Shown here piece after piece: positions 15,213 to 23,901 of a stretch of 47,660 nucleotides of DNA. A program made the translations under genes and the position numbers. The stretch is from the NCBI GenBank assembly GCA_021323895.1, contig JAJPKD010000139.1, positions 1 through 47,660 on the forward strand, given 5' to 3'. The stretch's first letter is position 1; every line of letters begins with the position of its first letter. The notes under the pieces were generated by a model, which was given only the letters and a program-made list of their open reading frames with translations, was not told the origin of the DNA and made no database searches. Source of the DNA: Acidobacteriota bacterium. Lineage in GTDB: Bacteria > Acidobacteriota > Blastocatellia > Pyrinomonadales > Pyrinomonadaceae.

Positions 15213-16173
15213 GATTGTTAGGAAGCAAAATATTACGAGTCCGCGGAACGGACGATCGAGAATATCCCAGCGATTCATCGCTGGGATCCTCTTTTCGTTT
15301 GCGCTAATTGCAACGACATCATGCACTAAACCCGAAAAGAACCTTTCAAAAGCGCAGACGCGCCAAGTCACCGATGAGGCCGGCCGCCGCGTCATTCTTC
15401 CCACGAAAGTCGATCGCATCGTTTCGCTCGCGCCGAACCTAACGGAGATTGTTTACGCAATGGGGGCCGGGGAACGACTCGTTGGCGACACGACTTATTG
15501 CGATTATCCCGAAGCCGCGAAGAGCGTCGCCAAGGTCGGCGACACGATGCATCCCAGCGTCGAGCGCATCATCGCGCTCAAGCCGCAGATCGTTTTGGTT
15601 TCGACGGCGTCGCAGCTGGAAGCGTTTACGAAGCAACTCGATGAGCAGCACATCGCGGTTTACGTGACGAATCCGCGCAATCTTGATGAGGTGTTTCGAT
15701 CGATCGAGACGCTTGGCGATTTGTTTGGCAGCCACGATCGCGCGGCAAGTCTGGTAGCGGATTTGCGCCGGCGAGCGGCGGCGGTAGCGGCGGCCACCAA
15801 GCCGACGCCACCGGTAAGAATCTTCTATCAAGTTTCAGATTCACCCCTCTACACGATCGGACGCGAGGCTTATCTGACGGATCTCATCCGGCGCGCCGGC
15901 GGAGTTTCAGTGACCGCCGATGTGCCCGGCGCATTTCCACGATTCAGCGACGAAGCCGCGCTTGCATCGAACCCTGACGCGATCATTCTGCCCACGGGTG
16001 GATCGATGGGTAACGCGAATTCAACGGTTGCGCCGGCCTTCAAAGGTTCGCCCGCGGTTCTGAACAATCGCATTTACAAAATCAACGAAGATCATCTGCA
16101 ACGGCCGGGCCCACGTTTGGTCGATGGCCTGGAAGAAATGGCGCGCGCGCTGCATCCGGAGGCGTTCAAATGA
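15211..16173 (+). CDS. btuF: Vitamin B12 ABC transporter substrate-binding lipoprotein
   Basis: About 320 residues from the TTG at 15211; the track start at 15160 lies inside the regulatory hairpin. The N-terminus gives a lipoprotein signal, 'RFIAGILFSFALIATTSC'. The PF01497 domain follows: 'DRIVSLAPNLTEIVYAMGAGERLVGDTTYCDYPEAAK', 'PSVERIIALKPQIVLV', 'SDSPLYTIGREAYLTDLIRRAGG'. It would bind cobalamin in the periplasm and hand it to BtuCD. The family also includes iron and haem binders; the riboswitch makes B12 the confident call. The downstream permease overlaps by ATGA. A perfect 10-bp hairpin lies inside the signal-peptide codons. Confidence 0.9.
   Translation: MIVRKQNITSPRNGRSRISQRFIAGILFSFALIATTSCTKPEKNLSKAQTRQVTDEAGRRVILPTKVDRIVSLAPNLTEIVYAMGAGERLVGDTTYCDYPEAAKSVAKVGDTMHPSVERIIALKPQIVLVSTASQLEAFTKQLDEQHIAVYVTNPRNLDEVFRSIETLGDLFGSHDRAASLVADLRRRAAAVAAATKPTPPVRIFYQVSDSPLYTIGREAYLTDLIRRAGGVSVTADVPGAFPRFSDEAALASNPDAIILPTGGSMGNANSTVAPAFKGSPAVLNNRIYKINEDHLQRPGPRLVDGLEEMARALHPEAFK
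15264..15287 (+). other. Perfect 10-bp hairpin inside the btuF signal-peptide codons
   Basis: ATCCCAGCGA-ttca-TCGCTGGGAT followed by CCTCTTTTCG. The stem is perfect with a tetraloop. It overlaps the codons for SQRFIAGI of the signal peptide. It looks like a second intragenic attenuator or a fortuitous stem; the T tract is interrupted. Confidence 0.5.
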
Positions 16174-17183
16174 TTTCCGGATCGGCACGTACGACTTTGA
16201 TGCGGACTGCGTCCATCTGTGGACTGCTCTTGCTAACGCTTGTCGTCGTAATCGTAATCGCCGCCGTAATCGGAAGTCAGCGACTACCTTTTGGGAGCTC
16301 ACTCTGCGCGCTCTCCGGCAAGTCAAACTGCGGATTGAGTTCCGAAGAGCACGCGATCCTTTTCGATCTTCGCTTGCCGCGCATCTTGCTAGCTGGAGCC
16401 GTCGGCGTTTGTTTAGCGACGGCAGGGGCCGGTTATCAAGCACTGCTGCGCAACCCGCTCGCCGAACCCTACTTGCTCGGCGTTTCGAATGGCGCTGCCG
16501 TCGGCACGATGATCGCGCTCGTTTTCTTTGGCGCAGCGGAATGGAGCCGGCCGGTGATGGCGTTCGCCGGGGCGCTGATTGCTTCGTTCATCGTTTACCA
16601 GCTCGCGCGCGGCCGCGCTGGCGCGACGCCGGAGCGACTGATTCTGGCGGGCGTAATTGTGACTACTTTTCTTTCGTCCGCGATCGTTTTCATAACCACG
16701 CTGATGGACGCGACGCGGATTCGTTCATTCACGTTTTGGTTGTTGGGCGATCTGTCGGGAACCACGACGAGCCTGCTGACGATCACATTCATCGCCGTTT
16801 TGATAGGCGTAATCGTGCTGGCTGCAAACGCGCGCTCGTTGAATCTGATGATGCTGGGCGAACGAGATGCGTTCGACCTGGGGGTTGAGGTTTCACGCGT
16901 GCGAGTCATCGTGTTCATAGCCGCGAGTCTGCTGGTCGGAGCGTCGGTCGCGTCCAGCGGATCGGTCGGCTACGTCGGATTGGTTGTGCCGCATCTCGTC
17001 AGACTTTCGTTTGGCAGCGACAACCGTCTGGTGATCGTCGCGTCGGCGCTGGGGGGCGCCGTGTTTGTGATTTTCGCGGACACAATCGCGCGGACGATTA
17101 TCGCGCCGCGCGAGTTGCCGGTGGGCGCTATCACGGCGCTGATTGGTGCGCCGCTGTTTATTTATTTGTTGAGAAGGGGGTAG
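16170..17183 (+). CDS. btuC: Vitamin B12 ABC transporter permease (FecCD family)
   Basis: 337 residues with about ten hydrophobic segments. FecCD signatures: 'LFDLRLPRILLAGAVGVCLATAGAGYQALLRNPLAEPYLLGVSNGAAVG', 'FWLLGDLSG', 'SVASSGSVGYVGLVVPHLVRLSFGSDNR', 'IAPRELPVGAITALIGAPLFIYLLRR'. It forms the transmembrane channel of the importer as a dimer. It starts in an ATGA overlap with btuF, so the two are translationally coupled. Its TAG stop is the first part of a palindromic repeat that separates it from btuD. B12 specificity comes from the operon context. Confidence 0.92.
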   Translation: MISGSARTTLMRTASICGLLLLTLVVVIVIAAVIGSQRLPFGSSLCALSGKSNCGLSSEEHAILFDLRLPRILLAGAVGVCLATAGAGYQALLRNPLAEPYLLGVSNGAAVGTMIALVFFGAAEWSRPVMAFAGALIASFIVYQLARGRAGATPERLILAGVIVTTFLSSAIVFITTLMDATRIRSFTFWLLGDLSGTTTSLLTITFIAVLIGVIVLAANARSLNLMMLGERDAFDLGVEVSRVRVIVFIAASLLVGASVASSGSVGYVGLVVPHLVRLSFGSDNRLVIVASALGGAVFVIFADTIARTIIAPRELPVGAITALIGAPLFIYLLRRG

Positions 17184-17244
17184 CGCAAATTGTTAATTTG
17201 CGAAGCGCCGCAAATCAACGAACGCAAATTATCAATTTGCGCTA
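17181..17244. repeat. Nested palindromic repeat between btuC and btuD
   Basis: TAGCGCAAATTGTTAATTTGCG (17181-17202) and CGCAAATTATCAATTTGCGCTA (17223-17244) are inverted copies matching at 21 of 22 positions. Each arm is itself near-palindromic (GCAAATT/AATTTGC). The btuC stop codon forms its first three bases and the btuD ATG follows 1 base after it. Confidence 0.8.
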
Positions 17245-17245
17245 C

Positions 17246-18028
17246 ATGATGCTCGAAGCACGAAACATCACGATCAATTACGGCTCGCGTGCAGCGGTCG
17301 CGGACGTGTCGTTGACCGCGGAGCCGAAAGATGTCATCGCGATCATCGGACCGAACGGCGCAGGCAAATCGACGTTGTTGCGCGCGCTCAACGGCAGCGT
17401 GCCCCTCGCGTCAGGTGAAGTCATGCTCGACGATCGCGCAATCAATTCATATTCGCGTCGCGCGGTTGCGCAAAGAATCGCCGTCGTGGCTCAGGAAGCT
17501 GAACTTCGTTTTCCGGTGACAGTGACGGAGTTCGTGCTCGGCGGTAGGTTCGCCTGGTCGAACGCGTGGGGCTGGGAAACCGAACGCGATGTGGAGATTG
17601 TGCGCACGACGCTGCGCGAAACCGAACTTGATGGCTTTGCGGATCGGTTGATGAATGAGTTGTCGGGCGGCGAACGGCAACGCGCGGTGCTCGCGCGGGC
17701 GCTGGCAACTGAAGCAAAAATTCTGCTGCTTGACGAGCCCACGGCGAACCTCGATCTGGCGCATCAGGCGATGATGCTGCGGCTCGTGCGCGAGCGCTGC
17801 GATCGATCAGAAACCGCCGCCGTCGTTGTGACGCACGACATAAATCTCGCGGCTGAGTTCGCGACGCGCGTGATGCTCTTGAAAAACTCGCGACTGATCG
17901 CCGTGGGTTCGCCGCGCGACGTTTTGACGGTCGATTTGCTCAAGGAAATTTTTGGTTTGCAGGTGCTCGTGGATGCGCATCCGATCAGCGGCGCGCCGCG
18001 AGTCACACCGATTCACACGCAACGATGA
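17246..18028 (+). CDS. btuD: Vitamin B12 ABC transporter ATP-binding protein
   Basis: 260 residues from the ATG at 17246 (or 17249); upstream track residues are encoded by the repeat. Walker A 'GPNGAGKST', Q-loop region 'VAQEAELRFPVTVTEFV', ABC signature 'LSGGERQR', Walker B 'ILLLDEPTANLD', and the switch His in 'VVVTHDINLA' are all intact. It powers cobalamin import through BtuC. The stop overlaps the ATG at 18025 of the receptor reading frame. Because a repeat separates it from btuC, its translation is likely independent of btuC. Confidence 0.92.
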   Translation: MMLEARNITINYGSRAAVADVSLTAEPKDVIAIIGPNGAGKSTLLRALNGSVPLASGEVMLDDRAINSYSRRAVAQRIAVVAQEAELRFPVTVTEFVLGGRFAWSNAWGWETERDVEIVRTTLRETELDGFADRLMNELSGGERQRAVLARALATEAKILLLDEPTANLDLAHQAMMLRLVRERCDRSETAAVVVTHDINLAAEFATRVMLLKNSRLIAVGSPRDVLTVDLLKEIFGLQVLVDAHPISGAPRVTPIHTQR

Positions 18029-18045
18029 AGGAAGAGGGACGAAGG

Positions 18046-20385
18046 ATGAAAAAAGTTCTGCAAAGCTCAGCGCTGGTTTTGATACTGGCGATTCACTTGG
18101 TTGCGCAAAATTCGACATCGATTCGAGGCCGCGTTACTGATGAACGGAACGCGAATGTGGTCGGAGCCCAAGTATCCCTGCGTTCACGAACGGGTGCGCA
18201 ATTGGTCGCGGTGACTGATAAGGATGGCGCGTACAGTTTCAGCAACATCGCGCCTGGCGACTACGTCGCGGAGATACGGGCCAAAGGCTTCGCGACGTTT
18301 ACCTCGACTACTCTACGAGCAGAACGCGGGCAATCGCTAACGAATGATGTGAAACTTGCGATCGATGCAGTCAATGAAAGCGTGATCGTAACCGCAACTG
18401 GAACAGCGCAACGCATTGATGAGACCTCGAAAGCGATCAGCATGCTCGACGAGCAAACGATCGAAACCAAGCGGTCATTGAGTTTGCCCGAGGCGTTGCG
18501 CGGTATCCCCGGTGTGCGCATTCAACAACAGGGTTCGTATGGCGAACTGACCACAGTTCGCTTGCGGGGCCAACGAAATTTTGACACGGCGATTCTGCTC
18601 GACGGCTTGCGCGTGCGCGACGCGTCGGACATCAACGGCTCAGGGGTGTCATTCATCACTGCTTTACTTCCGGTGGGTTTGGATCGCGTCGAGATTCTGC
18701 GTGGGTCGGGTTCATCAATCTATGGGACGAATGCGATTGGCGGCGTTATCAATCTGGTGACTGAGACAGGCTCGGGCGATCCGCATTTCGAATTTGGATT
18801 TGATGGCGGCAGCCTGTCTCTGTTTCGTGAACGACTGAAAGGTTCCTCCAGTTTGGGCAGACGCAGCGGGATTAGCTTTGGTTTGTCGCGCATCGACGTG
18901 CGCAAAGGCGTGGATCGCAACGACGAATACGGCAATACGGTTGGCGCCGCGCGTGGGAGTTTTAATCCCCGACCGTCGATCACGATCAGCGCGAACTTCT
19001 ACGGCACAATTTCATATGCGCGCCTGAACGACAATCCGTTCGCGCTGCCGGCGGCGTTCACGCGTGGTTTGTATCCGCAAGCGATTTCCGGAGTTACTTT
19101 CCAGCCAGACTTCAACAATCCCGATCAAGGCCGGCGCAATCGCGTGCTGGTCGGTTCGGTGAAGTTCGCGCAACAGGTCAACGACAAGCTCTCGTATTCG
19201 ATTGCGTATCAACATCTCGGCACGCGCCGGCGCAACTACAACGGAGATCGAATCGATCCGAAGTTCGCGGCGTTCTATCCATTTGGCGATTTCGCGTTTC
19301 TGAGCGTCAATAATGGCGGCACGGATACCTTGGACGCCCGCGCGAACTTGCGTCTGGGCCGCCACAATCTAGCGACTGTCGGATTTGAATACGAGAGTGA
19401 ATCAATTTTCCAATCGTCGATCCCGTCTTTCAGCGCGGTAAACAACACGACAGATGGTCAGCGCACGACGGCGCTGTTTGTTCAGGATCAGCTCTTCCTG
19501 CTGAACGATCGTCTGCAAATTTCCGTCGCCGCGCGCGGCCAATTCTTCAGAGTTCGCGCCGCGGATCGGCCGGGGTTCCTCGCGAATATCAGTCCGGAGA
19601 ATTCACTGACTGGCGACGGTTCGATTGCGTACTTCATTCGGTCGAGCAAGACGAAACTGCGCGCGCATATCGGTAACGGATTTCGCGCGCCATCATTGTT
19701 CGAGCGTTTTGGGCAGGGAACATTCGCGACGGCCGGCTTCGTCCGTTTCGGCGATCCAACGTTGCGCGCCGAGCAATCGATCAGCGTTGATGCTGGCTTC
19801 GATCAGCGCCTTGGAAAGGATCGCGCGCGCATCGGCGCGACTTACTTCTACACACGCCTGCAACGCGTGATCGCTTTCAAGAGCTTTGTCCTCGATCCGT
19901 TGGGCGCAGGCCGGTTCAGTGGTTATGTGAATCAACCGGGTGGAATCTCGCGCGGCGTCGAGACATATGCGGAAGCCGCGCCGTGGCGCCATGCGAACCT
20001 GCGGGCGTCGTACACGTACACCAACAGCGATCGATTTGTCCCGGCGGCTGGATTGCAACCCGAGTACGTAATTCCGAAGCAGCTTTTCGGTTTTGATTTC
20101 AGTCAACGCTTTCACGCGTTTCAAATCAACTTCGATCTCAATCGGACCGGCGGTTACATCGCGCCGGTGTTTGAAAGCAATTTTCCGTTTCGCATGGCTG
20201 AGCTGACTTTCGCGGGCTACACCAAAGCCGACCTGTTCGGAAGTTACGAGCGGAATATTTCTGAGCGAATTTCGATGACTGTGTTTGGAGGCGCCGACAA
20301 TCTCTTCAGGCAGCGGTATTACGAGAACGGTTTCCTCGCGCCAGGTTTCGTGGCCCGCGGTGGTATCAACTTTCGGATCAGGTGA
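18046..20385 (+). CDS. TonB-dependent outer-membrane receptor, probably for cobalamin
   Basis: 779 residues from the ATG at 18046 (AAGAGGGA upstream); an ATG at 18025 overlaps the btuD stop. Signal peptide 'MKKVLQSSALVLILAIHLVA', then a carboxypeptidase-regulatory-like domain (about 25-110, 'IRGRVTDERNANVVGAQVSLRSR'), a plug ('LPEALRGIPGVRIQQQGSYGELTTVRLRGQRNFDTAILLDGLRVRD', 'EILRGSGSSIYGTNAIGGVINLVT'), and a beta-barrel ending in 'FVARGGINFRIR'. It should carry B12 across the outer membrane. Location under the cobalamin riboswitch, after btuFCD, supports a BtuB role, although the N-terminal domain is not found in E. coli BtuB. Confidence 0.88.
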   Translation: MKKVLQSSALVLILAIHLVAQNSTSIRGRVTDERNANVVGAQVSLRSRTGAQLVAVTDKDGAYSFSNIAPGDYVAEIRAKGFATFTSTTLRAERGQSLTNDVKLAIDAVNESVIVTATGTAQRIDETSKAISMLDEQTIETKRSLSLPEALRGIPGVRIQQQGSYGELTTVRLRGQRNFDTAILLDGLRVRDASDINGSGVSFITALLPVGLDRVEILRGSGSSIYGTNAIGGVINLVTETGSGDPHFEFGFDGGSLSLFRERLKGSSSLGRRSGISFGLSRIDVRKGVDRNDEYGNTVGAARGSFNPRPSITISANFYGTISYARLNDNPFALPAAFTRGLYPQAISGVTFQPDFNNPDQGRRNRVLVGSVKFAQQVNDKLSYSIAYQHLGTRRRNYNGDRIDPKFAAFYPFGDFAFLSVNNGGTDTLDARANLRLGRHNLATVGFEYESESIFQSSIPSFSAVNNTTDGQRTTALFVQDQLFLLNDRLQISVAARGQFFRVRAADRPGFLANISPENSLTGDGSIAYFIRSSKTKLRAHIGNGFRAPSLFERFGQGTFATAGFVRFGDPTLRAEQSISVDAGFDQRLGKDRARIGATYFYTRLQRVIAFKSFVLDPLGAGRFSGYVNQPGGISRGVETYAEAAPWRHANLRASYTYTNSDRFVPAAGLQPEYVIPKQLFGFDFSQRFHAFQINFDLNRTGGYIAPVFESNFPFRMAELTFAGYTKADLFGSYERNISERISMTVFGGADNLFRQRYYENGFLAPGFVARGGINFRIR

Positions 20386-20401
20386 CAGTCAATCAATCAG
20401 A

Positions 20402-20454
20402 AAGCGCGAGCCCTGCGCCGAAACCCAAATCCCGGCGCGCAGCGACTCGCGCTT
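20402..20454. repeat. Intergenic inverted repeat (AAGCGCGAG type)
   Basis: AAGCGCGAG (20402-20410) and CTCGCGCTT (20446-20454) are exact complements, and the inner CTGCGCCG/CGGCGCGCAG extends the pairing with small bulges. It lies between convergent genes and could also act as a bidirectional termination barrier. Confidence 0.55.
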
Positions 20455-20489
20455 ACTAAAATCAAATCAGGGTTGCGGAAAACTAAGGT

Positions 20490-20852
20490 CTAATCTTTTC
20501 CGCCCAATGCTCCGCCAGCGAGAAAAATCACGCCCAGCAGGACGTGGATGATGTGATCCACTTTGCCAAGCATCAACAAGTTGCCGACGGCAAACATGTG
20601 ATCGGCGCCAGTCCCCATGAACCAGCCGACGATCCCCAGCAGCAGATAGACAATTCCGAAGAGCAGACAAAACCCGCGAGCCGCGCCCGCTGATCCTGCA
20701 AAGCCGAAGTACAGAGCGATCGCGCCTGAAACGATGTGCACCAGGTTGTGCGCAAGATTCAAATGCGCGCCCAGCAGACCCGGCTGCACAAACCCGGCGA
20801 TGCCGACAATCACGAAAATCACGCCGAGCAGCTTACAAACTGTCTTTGCCAT
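20490..20852 (-). CDS. DUF4383-like small membrane protein
   Basis: 120 residues, four hydrophobic segments ('LLGVIFVIVGIAGFV', 'NLVHIVSGAIALYFGFAG', 'FCLLFGIVYLLLGIVGWFMG', 'HIIHVLLGVIFLAGGALGG'). 'HNLVHIVSGAIALYFGF' and 'VDHIIHVLLGVIFL' resemble DUF4383 family motifs. Inner-membrane protein of unknown function. Strong AGGAGGA 9 bases before the ATG. Monocistronic, convergent with the B12 receptor. Confidence 0.8.
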   Translation of the reverse strand: MAKTVCKLLGVIFVIVGIAGFVQPGLLGAHLNLAHNLVHIVSGAIALYFGFAGSAGAARGFCLLFGIVYLLLGIVGWFMGTGADHMFAVGNLLMLGKVDHIIHVLLGVIFLAGGALGGKD

Positions 20853-21083
20853 TTGCCTGGTTCCTCCTGTGAAACGTCAGAGGCCGCGCGGCGCCAGCAG
20901 CAACGCCGCATTACGCGAGGGTTGTTTGAAAACGCGCGGATTGTACATCAAACCCGCAAGACAATGACAAGGTTTCTCGTCTGGTTCGCGGGATTTTTCG
21001 TCCGTTAGTCGTTTGATCTTTGAAACTCCGGGAGTATAATGCGCGGCCAATTCGGGAAAATTTGTGTCAAGGGGGTAGCGACT

Positions 21084-22745
21084 ATGAGGTCTCATGTCGC
21101 TGAGTTGCTCGTCCTCGCCTTTTGCTCGGGCATAATCACTCAGGGTCAAACTCCGCCTCTCTCCGGAAAGAATCCTGCCAACAAATCGCGCAGCAGCGAC
21201 ACGATGAAGATATGTCAGGGTGTGCCGGTTCCTGACGGCTACGTCATTGTCGCGTACATGACGTCTTCAGCTTGTCCGCACGGCGCTTACATTCTGAAGA
21301 AGCAAGATCAATATGAGTCTTCGCTGGGAATAAATGGTGAAGCGCGCCAGCCGAATGATTCGAAGCCATCATCGAACAGTGCTGTCCCGCGTAGTAGTTC
21401 ATCAAGAAACACCGCGACAAGTGCTCTGCCGAACTCGAAGTCCTCCGACCAGACAGGGAGCGCTGCCTCGCAAGCTTCATCGGCAACACGACCGCGCCGA
21501 GTTGGAATCGATCAGAATTCTTCGCCAAGCACAACTCAAGTTGCGCCCGCGGCGCAATCATCCGCACCGGTTCAGCAGCAAATCGCTCAGAACCAGGACG
21601 ACTCCACAAGGCCCGCAGGTCCACCGACTCTGCTTGGCAGCACCACTCCGCGACCTTTGCGCCCACCAACTCTGACCAACGCCGGTAATGGACAAACGGA
21701 ATCTTCAGCGACTAACGACGCGACCCCTTCGACGGCGGCTGCTCAACCAGGCCCGGAAGAAGTTGATGAAAACGATATCGTCCGCGTCGATACGACGCTC
21801 GTCACGGTCCCGGTCAGCGTAGTCGATCGACAGGGCCGCTTCATTCCCAACCTGAAGAAGGAAGACTTTAAGCTTTCGGAAAACGGCGTCGAACAGTCGA
21901 TTGCGTATTTCGAGCCCGCCGAGAAACCGTTCACAGTGGCGCTGCTGCTCGATACGTCGGCCTCAACGCACTTTCATCTCTCAGAGATTCGGGAAGCTGC
22001 GATCGAATTCGCTAAGCAACTGCGACCACAGGATCGAGTTCTCGTCGTCAGCTTCAACGATGAAGTGTTGCTGTTGACCGAAGCCAGCAACGATTTAACT
22101 TTGATCGAAAGCGTGATCGAAGTGAATGCCAACACCGGCAGTTCGACGAGATTGTACGACGCAGTCGATCTGACCATCCGCGAACGGCTGAATAAGATCA
22201 AAGGCCGCAAAGCGATTGTGCTGTTCACCGACGGTGTGGATACGTCCAGCCAGCAAGCCGACTATCTGAGTACGCTGCGTGAAGTCGAAGAACTCGACGC
22301 GCTCATCTATCCGATTCAATACGACACCAGCGATTATCTGCGCGCGATGCAGAACGCCGGCAGTGTGACCGTCGTCACGACTCAGAGCAGCATCTTTGGA
22401 ACTCGCACGTCGCAGCAGACTTATAACGTTCCACTCAACAACGGAGCGCCGCTGCCGGGAAGCACGAAAGCTGATTACGATCGCGCGGATCGCTACCTGC
22501 ACTCGCTCGCGGAAAAAACTGGCGGGCGACTGTATCAGGCGAACGACACGACACAACTGGCGGATGCGTTTAGTCGTATCGCGGAAGAGCTGCGGCGACA
22601 ATACACGCTTGGTTACTATCCGAAGAATTCGAATGCTGCTGATGGCGATCGTCGCCAGATTCGCGTCAAAGTTAATCAACCGAATGTCGCGGTGAAAGCG
22701 CGCGACGGCTACGTGAAGAGTTCGGCTCCGAACTCGATCAAGTGA
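21084..22745 (+). CDS. Secreted VWFA-domain protein of the acidobacterial type
   Basis: 553 residues from the ATG at 21084, with AAGGGGGT 7 bases upstream; the track ATG at 21039 lacks a site. Signal peptide 'MRSHVAELLVLAFCSGIITQGQ', then a long Ser/Thr/Pro/Gln-rich low-complexity region (about 80-230). The C-terminal half is the VWFA-related domain: 'VRVDTTLVTVPVSVVDRQGRFIPNLKKEDFKLSENGVEQ' before MIDAS 'LLLDTSAS', later 'KAIVLFTDGVDTSS' and the closing 'EELRRQYTLGYYPKNS'. Such proteins are abundant in Acidobacteria and probably mediate metal-dependent protein contacts at the cell surface. Function of this one unknown. Confidence 0.88.
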   Translation: MRSHVAELLVLAFCSGIITQGQTPPLSGKNPANKSRSSDTMKICQGVPVPDGYVIVAYMTSSACPHGAYILKKQDQYESSLGINGEARQPNDSKPSSNSAVPRSSSSRNTATSALPNSKSSDQTGSAASQASSATRPRRVGIDQNSSPSTTQVAPAAQSSAPVQQQIAQNQDDSTRPAGPPTLLGSTTPRPLRPPTLTNAGNGQTESSATNDATPSTAAAQPGPEEVDENDIVRVDTTLVTVPVSVVDRQGRFIPNLKKEDFKLSENGVEQSIAYFEPAEKPFTVALLLDTSASTHFHLSEIREAAIEFAKQLRPQDRVLVVSFNDEVLLLTEASNDLTLIESVIEVNANTGSSTRLYDAVDLTIRERLNKIKGRKAIVLFTDGVDTSSQQADYLSTLREVEELDALIYPIQYDTSDYLRAMQNAGSVTVVTTQSSIFGTRTSQQTYNVPLNNGAPLPGSTKADYDRADRYLHSLAEKTGGRLYQANDTTQLADAFSRIAEELRRQYTLGYYPKNSNAADGDRRQIRVKVNQPNVAVKARDGYVKSSAPNSIK

Positions 22746-22819
22746 AGGTTTACTTTGCGTTCAAAGATTCGCGGAGGCTGAGTGCCGATCAGAAGTAATG
22801 CAACGAAACGAGGCTTATC

Positions 22820-23824
22820 ATGTTGAAGAAGCTTTCAATCGCCGGATTGTTGATGATGGTGTTCGCGGTCACCGCGAGCGCTTACACGCTGGTTTTTCGC
22901 GATGGACGGCACGTCGATATTCCTTCGGAATTCACCGTGACAAAGACAACCATCACGTATGAAATTTCGCCAGGCTTCAATCAGACGGTGTTGCTCACGC
23001 TGATCGATATTCCGGCGACTGAGCGTGCCAACCGCGAACCGGCCGGCGGCTTTTTCAATCATCGCCCTGAAGAACAACAACCCCAGCCGGCGCCCGCTCC
23101 GGTGGGCAAGGCGCGCTTGACGCTGACGAATAGCGATCTCGCGGGTATCAGGGCGCGGCGAATTGAAAGTGAAAAACTTTATGAGCAGCGCCGCAAAGAA
23201 TTGGGATTGCCGACCGTGGCGCAGACCCTGCGACAAAGAGAGATGGACAAGGATTCGATGCTGGAACGTGCGCGCGATAAGGCTGATGCCGAAGCGCGCG
23301 ACGAATCTTACTGGCGTGGTCGTGCGCGAGCCTTGCGCAGCGAGATAGCGGCGAATGATGCGCAGATTGGTTACGTGCGCTCGCGGCTCGGCGAGATCAC
23401 GCCGTCAGGCGTCGATGGTCTGGTGCTGGGCGGTTATCCGTACGGCGTCTATGGTCCGCAGCTTCCGCCGAATATTCGCGGCACTGGCGCGGGCGTCATT
23501 GGCGACGGCAGTGGCAATCTTCCGCGCTATCCGAATCGACGCCGCAACCGCGGCATCTATCCAAACATCTATGGCTACCCGAATATTTACGGTTATCCGA
23601 ACGTCTATGGCTATCCGAATATTTACGGCTACCCGAACATCTACGGTTATCCCAACGCGTATCCGAACGATCCCAATCAGCAAATCAACACCGACGAGCG
23701 CACGAGTCTGACGCAGCGGATGGATGATTTGCTGGCAGCGCGCGCAGCCTTGAACGCTCGTTGGCGACAGTTGGAAGACGAAGCCCGTGACGCGCGTGTG
23801 CCTCAGAAGTGGCTGGAGCCGTAA
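22820..23824 (+). CDS. Secreted protein with a YGYPNI hexapeptide repeat
   Basis: 334 residues with a signal peptide (MLKKLSIAGLLMMVFAVTASA). The first 50 mature residues ('YTLVFRDGRHVDIPSEFTVTKTTITYEISPG') look like a short beta domain. A charged helical stretch follows (about 105-180), rich in Arg/Glu, possibly coiled coil. Then a low-complexity segment (about 245-285) with five consecutive YGYPN(I/V) units, and a final charged helix. Function not recognised; an envelope or surface role is likely. The Tyr/Gly/Pro/Asn repeat resembles structural or adhesive proteins, which is speculation. Confidence 0.8.
   Translation: MLKKLSIAGLLMMVFAVTASAYTLVFRDGRHVDIPSEFTVTKTTITYEISPGFNQTVLLTLIDIPATERANREPAGGFFNHRPEEQQPQPAPAPVGKARLTLTNSDLAGIRARRIESEKLYEQRRKELGLPTVAQTLRQREMDKDSMLERARDKADAEARDESYWRGRARALRSEIAANDAQIGYVRSRLGEITPSGVDGLVLGGYPYGVYGPQLPPNIRGTGAGVIGDGSGNLPRYPNRRRNRGIYPNIYGYPNIYGYPNVYGYPNIYGYPNIYGYPNAYPNDPNQQINTDERTSLTQRMDDLLAARAALNARWRQLEDEARDARVPQKWLEP
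23567..23656 (+). repeat. Tandem 18-base repeat encoding YGYPN(I/V) hexapeptides
   Basis: Five head-to-tail 18-base units of the form atc-tat-ggc-tac-ccg-aat, with partial copies on each side. Most differences between units are synonymous (tat/tac, ggc/ggt, aat/aac), so the peptide is conserved while codons have drifted. Confidence 0.9.
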
Positions 23825-23826
23825 CC

Positions 23827-23899
23827 GTCAGTTGTCAGCAGTCCGTGGTCAGTTGTAAAAAGGAAATGCAGCGCGTACAACTGACGACGGACAACTGAC
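23827..23899. repeat. Imperfect inverted repeat of the CAGTTGTC type before gatB
   Basis: GTCAGTTGTC...CGTGGTCAGTTGT (23827-23856) and ACAACTGACGACGGACAACTGAC (23877-23899) are inverted copies, the left arm with a 7-base insertion. It occupies the entire spacer and ends 2 bases before the gatB ATG. Confidence 0.65.
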
Positions 23900-23901
23900 T
23901 A

